A stretch of 64,000 nucleotides of DNA from contig JAYGXS010000008.1 in assembly GCA_036362985.1 (NCBI GenBank), forward strand, positions 19,859,226 to 19,923,225, written 5' to 3'. The translations under genes were made by a program, and so were the position numbers. Positions 10,446-22,584 of the stretch are shown piece after piece. Source of the DNA: Ligula intestinalis (lineage: Eukaryota > Platyhelminthes > Cestoda > Diphyllobothriidea > Diphyllobothriidae). The notes under the pieces were generated by a model. It ran no database searches. It saw only the letters and a program-made list of their open reading frames with translations, and was not told the DNA's origin. Positions within the stretch are counted from its first letter, which is position 1, and every line of letters starts with the position of its first letter.

Positions 10446-12425
10446 CCAGTTCGCATACTACTCGCCCGCACCACTGAAAAATGGTTGTGGAGCGCGTCGG
10501 TTCCCGTGGACGCCGTATCATGAATCGTAGCTTAGTTTTCATATAGCGTCTTGGGAATTTTGATTACAGACAGGTCTCTATCAGCCGCACGAATTGTTTT
10601 TTTTTCGAGGTTGTCTCCCCTAGCTCTTTGGCTCTATAGCCTAACCACTAGGCAGCGGTGGCAAGCGAGCTTATTTGATGGCGGTTCACGCTTACCTTGT
10701 ATCAGCGTCGTCGTCAGGCTTTGACTATAGACTTTTAGCTTGCCAGACTACAGCCCGCCGCGCCCTGGAAGTACTGCCGCTGCTGGTCCGCGACTGCTTA
10801 TTCGCCAGACCCGAGCGTCTGCTTATTTCACAGCCAACTTTCACTGTAGGTTGTTCCACTATCCGCCACCTGTGGACGCGCCAGGGTAGCCAGCAGCTGT
10901 ACTAGTGGGTAACCCGCCTCATTGATTTTTAACGTAGCAGCGCGAATACTGCGTCGAGAAATCTGCGGAAGCGGATACGGTTAATTTAACTCCCTCGCTT
11001 ATGCAGCGTCAAAAAGCGAATGCAGACTGTTTCAGCCCCTTTTTCCTATTTTGGCCACTCGTTAACAAAAAGGTTTCCAGCTGTGGACCCGTAGTGGTCT
11101 TCGCTTAGTTGTTGAAGTTAGCTTTGATGGAAAGGCATCAGACTGGCGGGCTGGGCTAGGGAAAATTCATCTAAACTAGCTCACCCCTCTTCCTTCGGTT
11201 TACTCGCAACTGCGTAGGACATTAAAGCTGTCTGCTTCATACCAAACGGGCTGGGAGGACCGTTGCTAAGTTAAGAACGCGACGTAGACTTCATTGACAC
11301 TGTCGCCAAAGTTTTCGCACTCCATTCCCAATTGTCTACGCATATGCCGTGGTGCATGGACAAGAACAAACAAGTGTGGCCTTCCCCTGCTGATGGGGAC
11401 CTCCCTGCATTAGGAACACAACTTCTGTTTTGCGAGAGATGCAGTCAAATTCAACAGTGTCACTCACATTTTGCCTATTTCAGGCGCAGTGACACCTCTG
11501 ACGATTTACAGCCGAGTGAGCACAGGGCGAGTAAGAAGGCCAGTTAAGTGGGTACGTTTTTGGCTAACTTCATAGTCGGTCGTTGGCAGGGTAGTGTTCA
11601 TGGGCCTCTAATAAAATGCATGCAGGCACTTACTACCGTTTGAACCCATCGACCCTGTTCTGCATACATATATTTGCTGGAAGCTTGACAGACATCACAC
11701 CAATTTCGGAGGATTATCCGAAGCCGGGTAATAGCCTAGCCTGCTTGAAATCCACCAGTTGATATCATTAGTGCCCTTCCCGTTGGCCAGCAGCTACGAC
11801 CCAAGTCCACCTACCGTGTTCGAACAGGTATCTGCCATCGCATTTCCCCAGCCGACCCTTTTTGCTTAGGAGGGTTTAGTCTTCAAGCCAACTTCAACTG
11901 CCTTCGAATGCGTCTTGGACAGAACTCATTACATTTCTAGAACGTTAGTGGAGGATATCCGTTTTTTGCCAAGTTTCTGCGCACAGAGCAAGCATCAGTA
12001 GCCGCAGAGACTGAGTGACTTAATGGATGTATTGTACGCGCCATTTTTGTAGGGAACTTTTTGACATCTTACCCTAACCGTTTAGCGACAACTTGTCCCC
12101 GAAGTATTCGACTTTGTTTCCCTGCTTACCTACAAAAATTAGTCTCGGAGCCTTCCTTCTTGTCCGGCGATACTTTCGTTTTTACAGGATTTAGTGGACA
12201 TTTTTTGCTCGAGTCGCATCGAATCGTATTTATTGTTTTTTTCTGCCTGGAATACCAGCTTTCTTTCGAAAGGTGGTGTATACATCGTGTTATACTCCTT
12301 TGCTATTTATGCCTCCTCTCGATTGTTTTTTCTTTACGTTTATTGTTATCAACAGAGTCCGTTTGTGCCTTGAGAGTTTGTGTACTTTCATAAACCTGCA
12401 CCCGCTGGTGTTTTATCTCTTTAAG
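10446..12425. other. 3' part of ROMO1 intron, no gene seen
   Basis: Intronic sequence with no family recognised. A pyrimidine-rich stretch from about 12220 leads into the ROMO1 exon 2 acceptor at 12425. Confidence 0.4.
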
Positions 12426-12534
12426 GTTTGGACTTCGTGGTCGGGAGCTCGTCCAAACGGTGGGCAAGTCGATGATTCAGGGTGGAGGCACCTTCGGAAT
12501 GTTCATGGCTATCGGCACAGCAATCCGTTGTTGA
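12426..12534 (+). CDS. ROMO1: ROMO1 exon 2, with stop
   Basis: Second and last ROMO1 coding exon. The acceptor TTTAAG precedes 12426, and the phase-2 join makes the Arg of CLR. The exon then encodes [25 protein letters not shown] and [10 protein letters not shown] with stop TGA at 12532-12534. The G-G-G-T-F-G-x-F-M-A-I-G run and the C-terminal IRC are diagnostic of ROMO1. Codon phase and both splice sites agree, so the two exons belong together despite an 8.3 kb intron (4121-12425) packed with transposon remnants. A variant poly(A) signal ATTAAA lies at 12633-12638, about 100 bp after the stop. Confidence 0.9.
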
Positions 12535-12632
12535 GTCTTATATTGCGCCTGTTCTTAGTAATGCTAGTTTTTACTCTGTGTACATAAGGCAAAATGTGTT
12601 CACCTCTTCGATCGCTGAACTCTGTTGTGTAC

Positions 12633-12638
12633 ATTAAA
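12633..12638 (+). terminator. candidate ROMO1 poly(A) signal (ATTAAA)
   Basis: The common AATAAA variant ATTAAA lies about 100 bp downstream of the ROMO1 stop codon. Placement is plausible for a short 3' UTR. No transcript evidence is available. Confidence 0.4.
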
Positions 12639-13559
12639 AATTTGCAACCACTTACGCCTTCCTACTCCCCGGGGTTTGGTCAGATCTTTCACTCTCAGTT
12701 AGTACGAGATGTTCAATCACTGCAGAAGCGTCTCCCCGATGTACTGCGATTGATGTCCAAGGACCGCAAATACGTCTAATGGTTGCTATATTGTCTCTTG
12801 CTCCTGCGTTACCCCGCCATAAGGGATGCTAATAACGTTTAGGGCACGCTCTCCGCTGATTTTGTATGACTGTGGGATGAAGGAGCGAAGTGTTTAGCTG
12901 ATCGATAAGTCCCCCGGCGTCCACTGTGCGTTTTCTGGCATCTTCTACGCTGCTTTTCTGTCATGACCCAGGCCTGGTACATGTAATTAGCCCGAACTGT
13001 TAGTTTGCCGACTGTTGTCGCCGAAGCCAACTCGAAAGTGCATGAGAATAAAATCGACTACGAGCAGAAATGTAATCACACAAAGCAAGCCACTCTCACA
13101 AGGAGGCTGCGTGCATTTATTCGGTTCACTTGATGGGACAGCGTCGGTGACCATGTAACAATAAGATATGACCAGAAATCGATAGACGCTGTATGTTCTC
13201 TCATGGCGGCAGCATGGCAGATGCTCTCAAGAGCCTTTCGATGCGATGATTTAATGTGGGGATGAAGGCATGCCCAGCACTTTCGTGTTTATATTTATAG
13301 GCAAATTTGGCAGTGGATGTCGTAGGCAACGGTTTTTTTACGACAATGGAAATTGAAAATCATTTTCAGCGATTAACGTCACGTCAATAACTACAAAACT
13401 GGCGGTAGTGTGTTTTGTGTGCAGAAAACTATCAACGAACAGAGGTGAATGTACGAGTCAACGGTTGTTGTTGTTGCCAAGATGCTGAGAGCGCCGTCAC
13501 CAAAACCATGAGCCTATTAGTTTGAATTTTCGGGTTAATGTGGGAGTCCCATGATAGTT
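12639..13559. other. ROMO1 3' flank, nothing recognised
   Basis: Intergenic sequence without recognisable coding content. Confidence 0.4.
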
Positions 13560-13870
13560 AAACAACTAAGCGTTGCCACTTAGGAGAACCCTCTGTCTTA
13601 GGTCTCGACAGAGTTCCTAACAGTCGTAACAGCTGGAAGTAGGCAGATAGCATTGTTGGCAAGGAAAAGGGAGATTGGAACGGCATTTTTGACTTATCAG
13701 CCGTCGTCAGCCAGTCATACCTGGGCACAAGTGGTTTCCAACCCAAGCCTCGAACTCGCGACCTCTGTGATCAGAGTCAAACGCCATAACCATTGAGTTA
13801 CAATTTCATTGCCTCGCCGGTTTAGGTCAGGGGATATTAACACACGTTGATCAACGTTCATCGAATTGCT
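13560..13870 (-). repeat. tRNA-derived SINE copy (nearly full length)
   Basis: Minus-strand SINE. In its own orientation it has a conserved leader (GAACGTTGATCAACG, then CCCCTGACCTAAACCGGCGAG) and an A-box-like region (AACTCAATGGTTATGG). The box B GCGAGTTCGAGGCTTGG follows, then the family tail TATGACTGGCTGACGACGGC..AAGTC.AAAATG. It matches the plus-strand copy at 48000-48245 through leader, box A, box B and tail. The pol III promoter boxes mark it as tRNA-derived. It is not a working tRNA, as no cloverleaf or acceptor stem can be drawn. Confidence 0.8.
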
Positions 13871-13899
13871 CATGGAATTTGTCTGCCCTGTTTTGGGTT

Positions 13900-13998
13900 G
13901 CGAGTTCGAGACTCGGGTGGGACACTAATTGAGTCTGTGCCTGACGATGGCTAATGAGCCAAAAATAGCCATTTCAGTCTCTCCTGTGCTTGCCGACA
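13900..13998 (+). repeat. tRNA-derived SINE, 3' half
   Basis: Plus-strand partial copy with box B TGCGAGTTCGAGACTCGG and tail GCCTGACGATGGCTAATGAG, CCAAAAATAGCCATTTCAG, CTCCTGTGCTTGCCGACAA. It lies next to the minus-strand copy, giving a tail-to-tail pair. Confidence 0.75.
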
Positions 13999-15138
13999 AC
14001 ACTATCTGCCAATACTGTAGCGTTTTTTTTCGTCGAGCTCCGGAGGATTGGGTAGAGTTCGTGATTAGGGGTGGGTCAAATCAAAATGTCTGCTGATGCA
14101 GTTGTTAGGAGACATCCAGACCTCTCATCACGTCCGTTAGATAGCTCTGAACATTTTCTACGTGGTCGCGAAGTTGAATTATTTGGATGAAATAAGTCAG
14201 ACAGTCACTCATAACGCCATCTCTACCTGGAAATCCAGGTACGTGTTTTCTGCAGGACTGTACCCTCAGCAGAAAGGGTAGGTTATATCATGCGAGTTTC
14301 CTCTCGCCAATGGTACTTTTTGTGTGTTGTGTTCGATCTCCTGAGCGGCCTAGCGCAGCATTTGCGGAGCGTGCGCTACAGCGGTTGCAAACGTGTGACA
14401 CACGCATTGGCAATGAACCTGTTCTGACTTGCACTTTAAGGGCTCTGTCGTGATGAGGTTCATCTGTGCACCCGAATGCTTATTTTAAGCACGTGCTTAG
14501 ATGGAATAGGCCGCCTCGCAACGGCTTATCAGCGCTACTGTCCCCGCCAGATTTTTTTTGCCCTTCATTAGATTGTTGACGTCTAGTGTGCCTGTACCCG
14601 GGTCGGGACTGTGACTATTCCAGTTAAATGCCATGCGCTATGCACTGTGGCAACTACCACTTACGAAAGTGGTATTCGACCGGGGTAGCTGCAATGAGGC
14701 GTTGGTATGTGAATTCATTTTAAGGCTGTGACTGTCTGGCTAATCGCACTGAAAACGCGGCATAATAACGAGAAACTTACTCCAGGGGACACTTAAATGC
14801 GAGGAGCTCCCCAAATGTAATTCATTCTTTTGCAAAACTGGCTGACAGCTTCCGCCAGGACAACCAGGTTCAACTTTTCACCAATAGGTGTGAACTAGCG
14901 GGATTTAATTTTGTGCGTTGTTATTGCTGTTATACTTGAATATTATGCGGCAGGTGCGGGCCCTGCACGCGCGCCCGTCTGCTACCGTGGTGTGGACGTG
15001 AATGCCTAAACGTCATGCGAGAGTGAGTCACTGGCCGCTTGATCAACTGCTTGGACGATAGCAGTCTACGGCACCTGTGGTTGGCTGTCTCAGAGGCAGC
15101 TAGAGGAGTGCAATTACACGACGGCTTGTGGGCTAGGC
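13999..15138. other. no gene; weak dispersed-repeat similarity
   Basis: No coding potential recognised. About 14990-15115 (ACGTCATGCGAGAGTGAGTC, later TTGGCTGTCTCAGAGGCAG) resembles 36390-36485 on the same strand, so it is a copy of a low-copy dispersed repeat. Confidence 0.4.
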
Positions 15139-15139
15139 G

Positions 15140-15169
15140 CCGGTGGTGGTGGTGGTGGTGGTGGTGGAC
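15140..15169 (+). repeat. (GGT)n microsatellite
   Basis: Nine tandem GGT units followed directly by GGA. Confidence 0.95.
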
Positions 15170-15869
15170 GGCTCTGCAAGCTTCTTACTTACGATGACCA
15201 ACCAACCGGTATGTCCTTCTGCAGCGGAGTTTTCTTTGGCTTGCGCAGCTCACATACTCTCCGATTCACATATATTAAACGTTGAGGTTGCCTTATACGC
15301 CACGGGAGGATGGCATCCTCATTTGGCGCCCTGATCAATGAGGTGGCTGATAAATCGTTCAGTTATATGATCGCTCCTGATTGCGAGTAGGGTCGACGCC
15401 TTATGTGTTCATCTTCATACAGAGGAGCGAAGATGGTGGAGAAACTACTGCGGTGTAGGCATTTGCTCTATCTGAAACCACCACAACTTTAAATCCGGCC
15501 CTTTTGTGACTCTACGTGGTGGATAACAGAACGAAATGCTACACCGACAAATGTCGTCAATGCACGAGTGGTTCTCCGCAGGAATCCCTTCTGGCCGTTA
15601 ATTATCCGGTTTGACTTTCAAAAAAAATTTCACACTACTGCCCGGTGTACTTTTAAATACCATTGATTCAATTATCTGAGAGAAGTTGTGCAGGCTTAGG
15701 ACATTTATTGTGTTCTCGGAGGCGATACTGACGAACCTATGGTGAATTACAGTCTATGACGCCTCTAGAGACCACTTGGCTAGGCTGGAAAAGCTAATGT
15801 CACGGAATACAATCGGTGAACGCATCTTTACAGTTTTTTATATACCCGATCACAACCGACGGGAAAAAA
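15170..15869. other. no gene recognised
   Basis: Intergenic sequence without recognisable coding or repeat content. Confidence 0.35.
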
Positions 15870-16018
15870 CACCTGTGATTAAATGCTTCGGGTGTTGGAT
15901 TTCTAACCAACAGGTTACGGGTTCCGGCTTCAGGGCTTGTAAAATATAGGGTTGCTAATGGTTGACTGAGGAGGATGATAATCAAGAAATGAACAGTCCA
16001 GTCTCCCTTGGTTTATGC
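15870..16018 (+). repeat. degenerate tRNA-derived SINE copy
   Basis: Shows a box-B-like GGGTTCCGGCTTC and the SINE tail GGTTGACTGAGGAGGATGAT followed by AAGAAATGAACAGTCCAGTCTCCCTTG-type sequence. It is diverged but in the correct order and spacing. Confidence 0.55.
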
Positions 16019-16164
16019 AGTAATGTCTTTGCTCTCCTAATCCTTGTTGTTTTGCTCCTGAGAGCAGAACTCGAGTGTGAGCCACACGGCACTGTTATGA
16101 CAAATGTTTTCCGTACTCAGATCGGCGAGAACTCGTCTAACAAAGCTATGTTTTGTCCAAAAAG

Positions 16165-16317
16165 ATATCTTTTGACGGCAATGACTGTCAGGTTGACGGA
16201 TTTGATGGTTTTAACAACTTGTCAGCCCGACAGAAGGACGTTGCCATCGTATTATTACTCGATACCGTTCGCAGGGTTTTCGAAAGTGCTTCACAGTTTC
16301 ATCCGGACCATTACCAG
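16165..16317 (+). CDS. putative isolated host exon, product unknown
   Basis: An open plus-strand stretch reads ISFDGNDCQVDGFDGF, NNLSARQKDVAIVLLLDTV, RRVFESASQFHPDHYQ and ends exactly at CAG|GTATGG, a good donor. A possible acceptor is CAAAAAG at 16158-16164, though its pyrimidine tract is weak. Composition is protein-like, with an amphipathic helix pattern, and does not resemble any retroelement domain seen elsewhere in the window. I do not recognise the family, and no partner exon was found nearby. It could be chance. Confidence 0.25.
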
Positions 16318-17399
16318 GTATGGTCCGCATATACCCACTCTCAACACTTTTGGTTTCATCGCCACCTATTTTTATTGTATTAGGTTTGTGCCTGGCAGCC
16401 GAGAACCAATGAGTGCCTGGGACACTTCACTAAGTGCGAGTCAGCATTTTTTCGAAACATTTGAGCTTATATCAGAGTCCTAGGTGGCTGACCTACTGTC
16501 ACATCATTGACTATGGGTCGATGTTGCATTATGTGGACATCTCTTCCTCAGAAGAATTCTGATGTATCAAGGCCGTTCTACGTAAACGCAATATGCTTCA
16601 TTTATGTGGATAAACATATATTCGCTGTTAGTAAACTAAATATACCGAAGCCGAAAGTTATCTCTTCGGCGCATAGGTGACGGTAATCGCTGCCGAGAAT
16701 TAGTTGTTGGACTTTACCATTAAGCCGAGCCTTTTTCATGGGAATAGGGAAAAGTTGATACATAAAAATTGTTCGTGCTTATCAAAAAACAACCGAGGAC
16801 AGTTTCGCGTGAAGTGAAAAGTAATTGAAAAAACATCATAAGAGAGGAAGCTTAACAGCCGACCTCCGGTTTTCACGGGGTTCAGGGACCATAGCTACCC
16901 GCGAATATCTGCAACTTGCTAATTCTTGAGGCGAGTTAATAAACGATTATACGCACCTATGCTCATTTCAAAAGATCAAAGTATACCTTAAACTGTCATC
17001 TGAAAGCAATTAAGTATTGTATGAAAATCATCTTACTACATGAACCTTGAGAATATATGGCTTACGCGAACGCACCAACAACTGCTACCCTTATCAAAGC
17101 GGACACTAATCAGGTAAATCCCTACATTCAGGTACGCACATTTAATAATAATACCTGAAAATTAATAAATCATTCCTTTATCACAAAAAATGTACGCAGA
17201 TACGAAACTGAATGAAAACTAGTCAAGTCAAGTCAAGTCCAATCTATTAAAGGAAATATATGCAAACGCCTTTGAACTCTCTCTTGGTACATAGGATTTA
17301 AGAAATGCATCGGCATAGCTGAACATTCCAAAGAAGTCGTTGACACAATTTCAGACAACTATTCGCTTGTTTCAAGTAATAAACTCACACTCAAATTAC
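16318..17399. other. no gene; short AAGTC tandem
   Basis: AT-rich intergenic sequence. A short pentanucleotide tandem (AAGTC, about four units) lies at 17221-17240. Nothing else was recognised. Confidence 0.45.
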
Positions 17400-19590
17400 A
17401 CGAGCCAGCAGTGTAACTGAGGAAGAAGAGCAGACAGTTAAAATACTCCTAAGGCTGGCTCATAATTCAAAAGGGAATGTCATTTGTGGTTTTTTAGGAG
17501 AAAAACTGTCGCTCGTTCGGGAAGTATGTGAATGATAGGGGCATGATGCTTCTGTGAATGTTGACGGTAGCCATGGCGTCCATGACGAGTTATATCTACA
17601 TCCGAAGGACCATACGAGGAGGAGACCTCGGAGTCATGAGGACGTCCCGAAGACCGGAGATGCGACCATGATACGCCTTTGCTGTGCCAAGAGCCGAGGA
17701 ACCCGCCACGTCGTCAGCAGTCGGTCGATACGAGAAAGGGTGTGACAGGGCCGCGTAGCCTAGGACCATAGGTGCGGTAGATGCGTCCTCAGACACGATC
17801 GGCGCAGATCGCATAGTGAGTAGAGACGTCATAGCTAGATAATGGCTGAAACGCATTTGGTTAAGTACGATTAATAATAATACTACTACTTACAAATTAC
17901 TATTAGTATATATTTATAGCATTTCTAGCATTTCAGGAGTTGGATGTAGAGCGCTTCAATTTTTGGATTCGGAATACTTCAGTGATTGGATTTGGAGTAC
18001 TTGATCTCAACGATACTCATTAAATCGGTCTAGGTTTGCCTTAAAAACATCCACGAAAGGGGACATGATAATAGCCGCAGGAAGGGCATTCCATGCGTGG
18101 ATTACCCTCTTAGAGAAAAAGAATTTTCTTGGGTCAAGTCTTGCCCCAGTCACACGTAATTTGAGGGGGTGTCCTCGCAGGCTAGAGGTGGTGGCCCGCT
18201 CAAAGAAGTCATTTGTTTGGAGGCAGCACTCCTGACCACGCAACATGTGAAATGCCTTGATTACGTCCCCACGTAGCTGCCTGTAATCCAGAGGAAACAA
18301 GTCAAGATTTACCAATCGGGTCTCATAAGGGAGGTTCCGTTGGCCTCGTACTAATTTTGTTGCACGTCTTTGTACTCTTTCGAGGTTTTTTTGTCTCTGG
18401 CTGTCCAAGGTCTCCAGGCTTGGTTGGCAAATCCCAGTTGAGGTCGCACGAACGTGCTGAATACCTTGCCAAATACAACTTTGTCAAACTTAGCAAAGGT
18501 GCGCTTGATTAGATACAAGATCGACATTGCGGATTTAGCCACTTTCAGGACGTGGAGTGATGGCTTCAGTGAAGGCGTGAACCACACCCCCAGGTCTTTC
18601 TGAGCCTCTACCTCTGGCAGCGGCGTGTGATTCAGGTAATACACCCTCCGAGGCGTAGTGCTGGTTCTACCAAAGCGCATTTGGTTGCATTTGGCCACAT
18701 TGAATGGCATGAGCCAAAGGGTCAACCATTGCTCCAGTCTATGCAAATTTGCCTGGAGGTTTACTTCATCGTCTTGGTTGCGTATGGCCTTCCAAAGTTG
18801 TATGTCATCAGCAAACATTGCGATTTCGCAGTCTAGTCCGTTTATGCAGTCATCAATATATATAAGGAAGAGAATAGGGCCAATAGCAGATCCCTGTGGA
18901 ACCCCGCTCTCAACTACTACCTTTGCCGACCGCTGTTCGCCAATATATACGGTCTGGGTACGACCAGTCAAGAAGTTTGCGATCCACTGTAAAAGGTTTC
19001 CCCGTACCCCTATGCGGCTGAGCTTGTATAAGAGACGTTGATGACGCACCATGTCAAACGCCTTCTTGAAGTCTACGAAGACTGTATGCACCGTATTCCC
19101 TTTAACGATCGCTCGGGTCCATTGTTCTAGGCAATAGAGCAGATTGGTCAAGCAGGACCTTCCCCTGCGGAATCCGTGCTGCTTATCAGAAAGAAGTTGA
19201 TTTGCTCCAAAAAGTGCATCAGCTCGCGTTTGACTATGCGTTCCATAAGCTTGCAGGATATTGAGGTGAGGCTGACCGGTCTATAATTATTTTCGGTCAC
19301 CCGACTCCCACTGTTGTGGATGGGTGAGATCCACGCTGCCTTCCAATCTGGTGGCACTTGTCCAGTATTAAGAGAAGCTCGGATGATAAGGTACAGGGGT
19401 ACCGCCAACTCTATGGCTAGCTCTTTTAATAGCTTTGCAGGTATGTCATCTGGACCTGATGACTTCGTTTCTTTAAGCTGTAGAAGTTCTCGCAGAATGG
19501 TAGCTTCGGTGAGTGCAACCGAGTCTGTGGTCTGGATCACACCCACACTGCAGTTAATAGCGGTTTACTTCCCCCTTCATCGTCGGCGGT
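17400..19590 (-). mobile_element. CR1-clade LINE (copy A), reverse transcriptase largely readable
   Basis: Minus-strand LINE lacking its endonuclease. From 19546: LLQLKETKSSGPDDIPAKLL, NNYRPVSLTSISCKLMERIV, then a frame change near 19150. Next come VDFKKAFDMVRHQRLLYKL, GVPQGSAIGPILFLIYIDD and the catalytic FADD in IAMFADDIQLW, followed by KDLGVWFTPSLKPSLH. Another frame change near 18400 leads to LERVQRRATKLVRGQ, LDYRQLRGDVIKAFHML and FFSKRVIHAWNALPAAI, the conserved CR1 C-terminus, stopping at 18007. The region to about 17400 is 3' UTR: GCAGACAGTTAAAAT and TTTAGGAGAAAAACTGTCGC are shared with copies B and C. The catalytic residues are intact, but frameshifts disable the ORF. It belongs to a sister subfamily of B, C and D. 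Confidence 0.85.
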
Positions 19591-19969
19591 AGCCAAATAA
19601 TTAACGAAAATTTTAGTTAAGTTCTAGAAAGCAAAATCTGTGAACTAGTGAATCCGCAAATACTGAACCATGAAAAGGCGGAGATCAAGTGTATTTAAAA
19701 ATCCAGGTTTAAAATTTGCCTTATATATGCCATGCACCTTATACTTTTATCCATACGCATCAGGAAATATTACACTGAAATTTGAGTGCAACCTAACAAT
19801 CCATGCATACTTTGACAGCCTACATTTTACGTCCTTTGGTTCGTTAGACATGAGACTGATTCGACGGGACAGTGGTTCTCAGTCCCTCATCAGTGGCCAC
19901 AGCCGATGCTTTCCAATCTACGCATTCCCGATTGGGCAACTGGACACAATTTCAGGCACTACAGCCGCA
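19591..19969. other. no gene recognised
   Basis: Intergenic flank of CR1 copy A; nothing recognised. Confidence 0.35.
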
Positions 19970-20140
19970 GAGTCTGCTTCCTCTGTGTGTGTAGCCGACG
20001 CACAACATTGCTTTGCCTGGCGTCCTTTGTCAAGGCCAGCCGCCTCAAGGTCATACTGTACCTCAGTCAGAGCTTTCAGGCATGCTGACCTGCAGAGATT
20101 TGATCGAATTCCATTCGGACACACACACACACACACGCGT
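19970..20140 (+). repeat. hairpin repeat family, copy 1, with (CA)n tail
   Basis: Shares order and sequence with 30810-30920, 30950-31085, and minus-strand copies at 22815-22965 and 29060-29165. The shared order is GCCGACGC.CAA.ATTGCTTTG, CCTCAAGGTCAT, CCTCAGTCAG, a hairpin GTCAGAGC..GCATGCTGAC, then CTGCAGAGATTTGA and a (CA)n run at 20119-20136. Non-coding. Confidence 0.75.
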
Positions 20141-21010
20141 GCCTCATGGTCGTCGCGGTTACCCAAGCGCCCCTTGAGCATGTCCCTTTTCCTCATTCTC
20201 GGCCGACAGAGCCTAGGCCGCTTGACACGATACCCCTCAGGTAATGTCGTACACACCAATTGGATCATGCCTAAACCTGCTTCGAAATCCTACTTAAGCA
20301 GCTGCCACCACTTTCTTATGCTCTCTCAAGCCTGGCTGGACGAAGTCGACACTAGCCCTGGCCTCACCACTGGTCACTCCCATCTGAGACAGCAACTTGG
20401 AGTTCTGTATACAATAAGTTCCTCTCACAGGTGACTTCTGCATTTTACCGTCAACCTGGGGATTCGGCCTGATGATTTTAGTAATCTGAGTACAACAGCT
20501 GCTTAGACTACTACGTCTGTAGGACGTAACACTCAGACTATGTTTCAAGTTAGCATGTCTAATTTGCATTCACGTATGTGAATGTCTATGTCTGTGTGTG
20601 CTCCTATAGACTCCGAAAACAGGCAGCATGCATTTATGCTGCCGTAGGTTTTTTACTGCACATTCCGACCGTCGATTGCGAGGCTGTCCATCACGAGTGT
20701 CAGCAAGCTGCAGGAAAACGGGATGACTTTTGTGTGGTTTCATTTTAATTGGTAGTAGACTTGCGTAGTATCTAGCGCACTCGCTCTCCACCTGGCCCGG
20801 CTTGGTGAAGAAGTCAAAAAACAGAAGGTAGGAAAGAATGCAGGTGGCTGACGCGGCCGGAACCATCTCTAAGCGTGTCGTGGCCCGTATCCAATGATGT
20901 CGGAATACTATAAGAGTCATATTAAGGAGGCATTATAGTCGGACTCTGGTTAGTCATGGTATCTAGAATAGAACCGCAGCTAACGAGTTAAATCCATTCC
21001 AACACCGAAC
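20141..21010. other. no gene recognised
   Basis: A minus-strand frame at 20920-20570 has no family motif and ends in a low-complexity HRHRHSH stretch from a CA-rich tract. No gene is supported. Confidence 0.35.
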
Positions 21011-21014
21011 TTGT

Positions 21015-21200
21015 CATCTAAAACGCTCGTCTTGAACAAACGAGGCCAATTAAACTGCATCAGTTTGCTGATCGACTGTAGGCGATCGAGGATCCACGCT
21101 CTGGAAGCAGGACTCAAATGCACACACAGGCACTGACTACTCGTTAACCGAGCGAAAGCTCGTCAATCGAAACACCTTTTCCGCTAGTGGCTGACTCCTT
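21015..21200 (+). repeat. dispersed repeat shared with 52.5-53.4 kb, copy 1
   Basis: TCATCTAAAACGC, GAGGCCAATTAAACTGCAT and later AGCTCGTCAATCGAAACA recur in the same order at 52560-52620 and 53280-53315. Non-coding, family unknown. Confidence 0.6.
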
Positions 21201-21639
21201 ACCGGAAATGCTCATAGCTGGGGCTGCTCATCATCGGAGGCTACACCGTAATTACAGGCATTCGGCTAGATTTGGTGAACACCAGGTTCTTTTCCGTTCA
21301 CGCTAATAGTTGTAAACTACAGTGAAACGAACAAGACCCTGCATACAGTAATTACTTTTAACTTATATCAGGCAGATCCCCAGTTAGGAGTCTGGCTTTA
21401 ATCGATATAGTCGTCTGATAAGTGTTGCAAGGACAATTATCAGTGATAATCCCCTGTTAAACCTGACAGAATTGTTTTTGGATCTCATTGATGAACATTT
21501 CGCGCTCACTAACGGAGCTCACTCGTCCCGCTTTGCCTCGAAACTCATTCTCGGGCCTCGCCAGCCGCCGCACAGCGGCTAGTAGCATAGGCACTGCCGG
21601 CTAATATAGGGGCGACTGAAATGGCCGAAGCAGAGTGGG

Positions 21640-21860
21640 AAGATTGAGTTCCGTTAGCGATCGGTGAATGTTCATCAAGGGGGGTTAATATTTCTCCATG
21701 TAAGCCGACAAGAGAACGAGCCCGTTTAAGCGTTTACCTTATGATCCAAAAGTTCGCCGTGAGGCACCGCTTGGGGTTGGTTATGACTGGCCGATGAGGG
21801 CTAATAAGCCATAAATGATCACTCCAGTTTCCCTTGCCTTTGCTGGTGATGTTAAACTGT
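21640..21860 (+). repeat. tRNA-derived SINE, diverged, near full length
   Basis: The leader GATCGGTGAATGTTCATCAA, internal promoter region and tail (TTGGTTATGACTGGCCGATG, AGGGCTAATAAGCCATAAAT, CCAGTTTCCCTTGCCTTTGC) match the 48.0 kb copy in order. Boxes A and B are degraded. Confidence 0.7.
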
Positions 21861-22584
21861 TTTGGATCTGCATTCAGAAGCCCACCCTAATCAGAGGCAG
21901 GCGACTAATGATTACAAGAGACAGAGGGTCTAAAACGGTAATATCTGGCTGGAGGAGAGAGACGGGCGAATAAGCCAAGAATAAGGTTTTCAATTCACAT
22001 CATTTTGACAACGTTTTAGCATTGCTAGTTTGGTAAAGCATCATTCGCCCGAATCCTTAATTCTCTCCCTTGCGCTAACTTAACTAGGCTAACACAAGTT
22101 CCCGTGATTTTTATGTTTCTGTCACAGTTCAGCAGCAGTATGCTTTTTATTTCAGCAAACAAAATTTCCAACTCTTTTCGAATGCTCAACGTGTGCTATA
22201 ATAGGCCAGCAGAATTTCATAATAATATGTTGGTTTTGAGATTTAAAATCATATTCCGCATTGCCGGTACATTTCTAATGGCTCGCTGTTTTACCATCTG
22301 AAACAATTTATGGTGAAACAAAAAACAACCTTGTGCTTGTCATCACCATAGCAACGATAATGTTTGGTTATCATTTGAGCTCAATGAAATGCCTTCGGCG
22401 CCGGAAAACTGCAGTCCCCTGCCTACACACACTTTTAGGACGATAAAATTGCAGCGTAGCGCAATCAGAATATCTTGCGTAGTAGAGAACATGTTTGCTT
22501 TCCGGGCTGTGAACACTGTTTATGCGTAAAGACTAGCAACAATTGTTCCCGAACGGTGGAATCAGTGTCAGCCTCCTACATGTG
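21861..22584. other. no gene recognised
   Basis: AT-rich intergenic sequence, nothing recognised. Confidence 0.35.

Noticed and set aside
20100..20434. long plus-strand open frame over 19670-20434 (254 codons)
   Set aside because: It runs through a dispersed repeat and a (CA)n tract (HTHTHT), has no family motif and no host-like composition.
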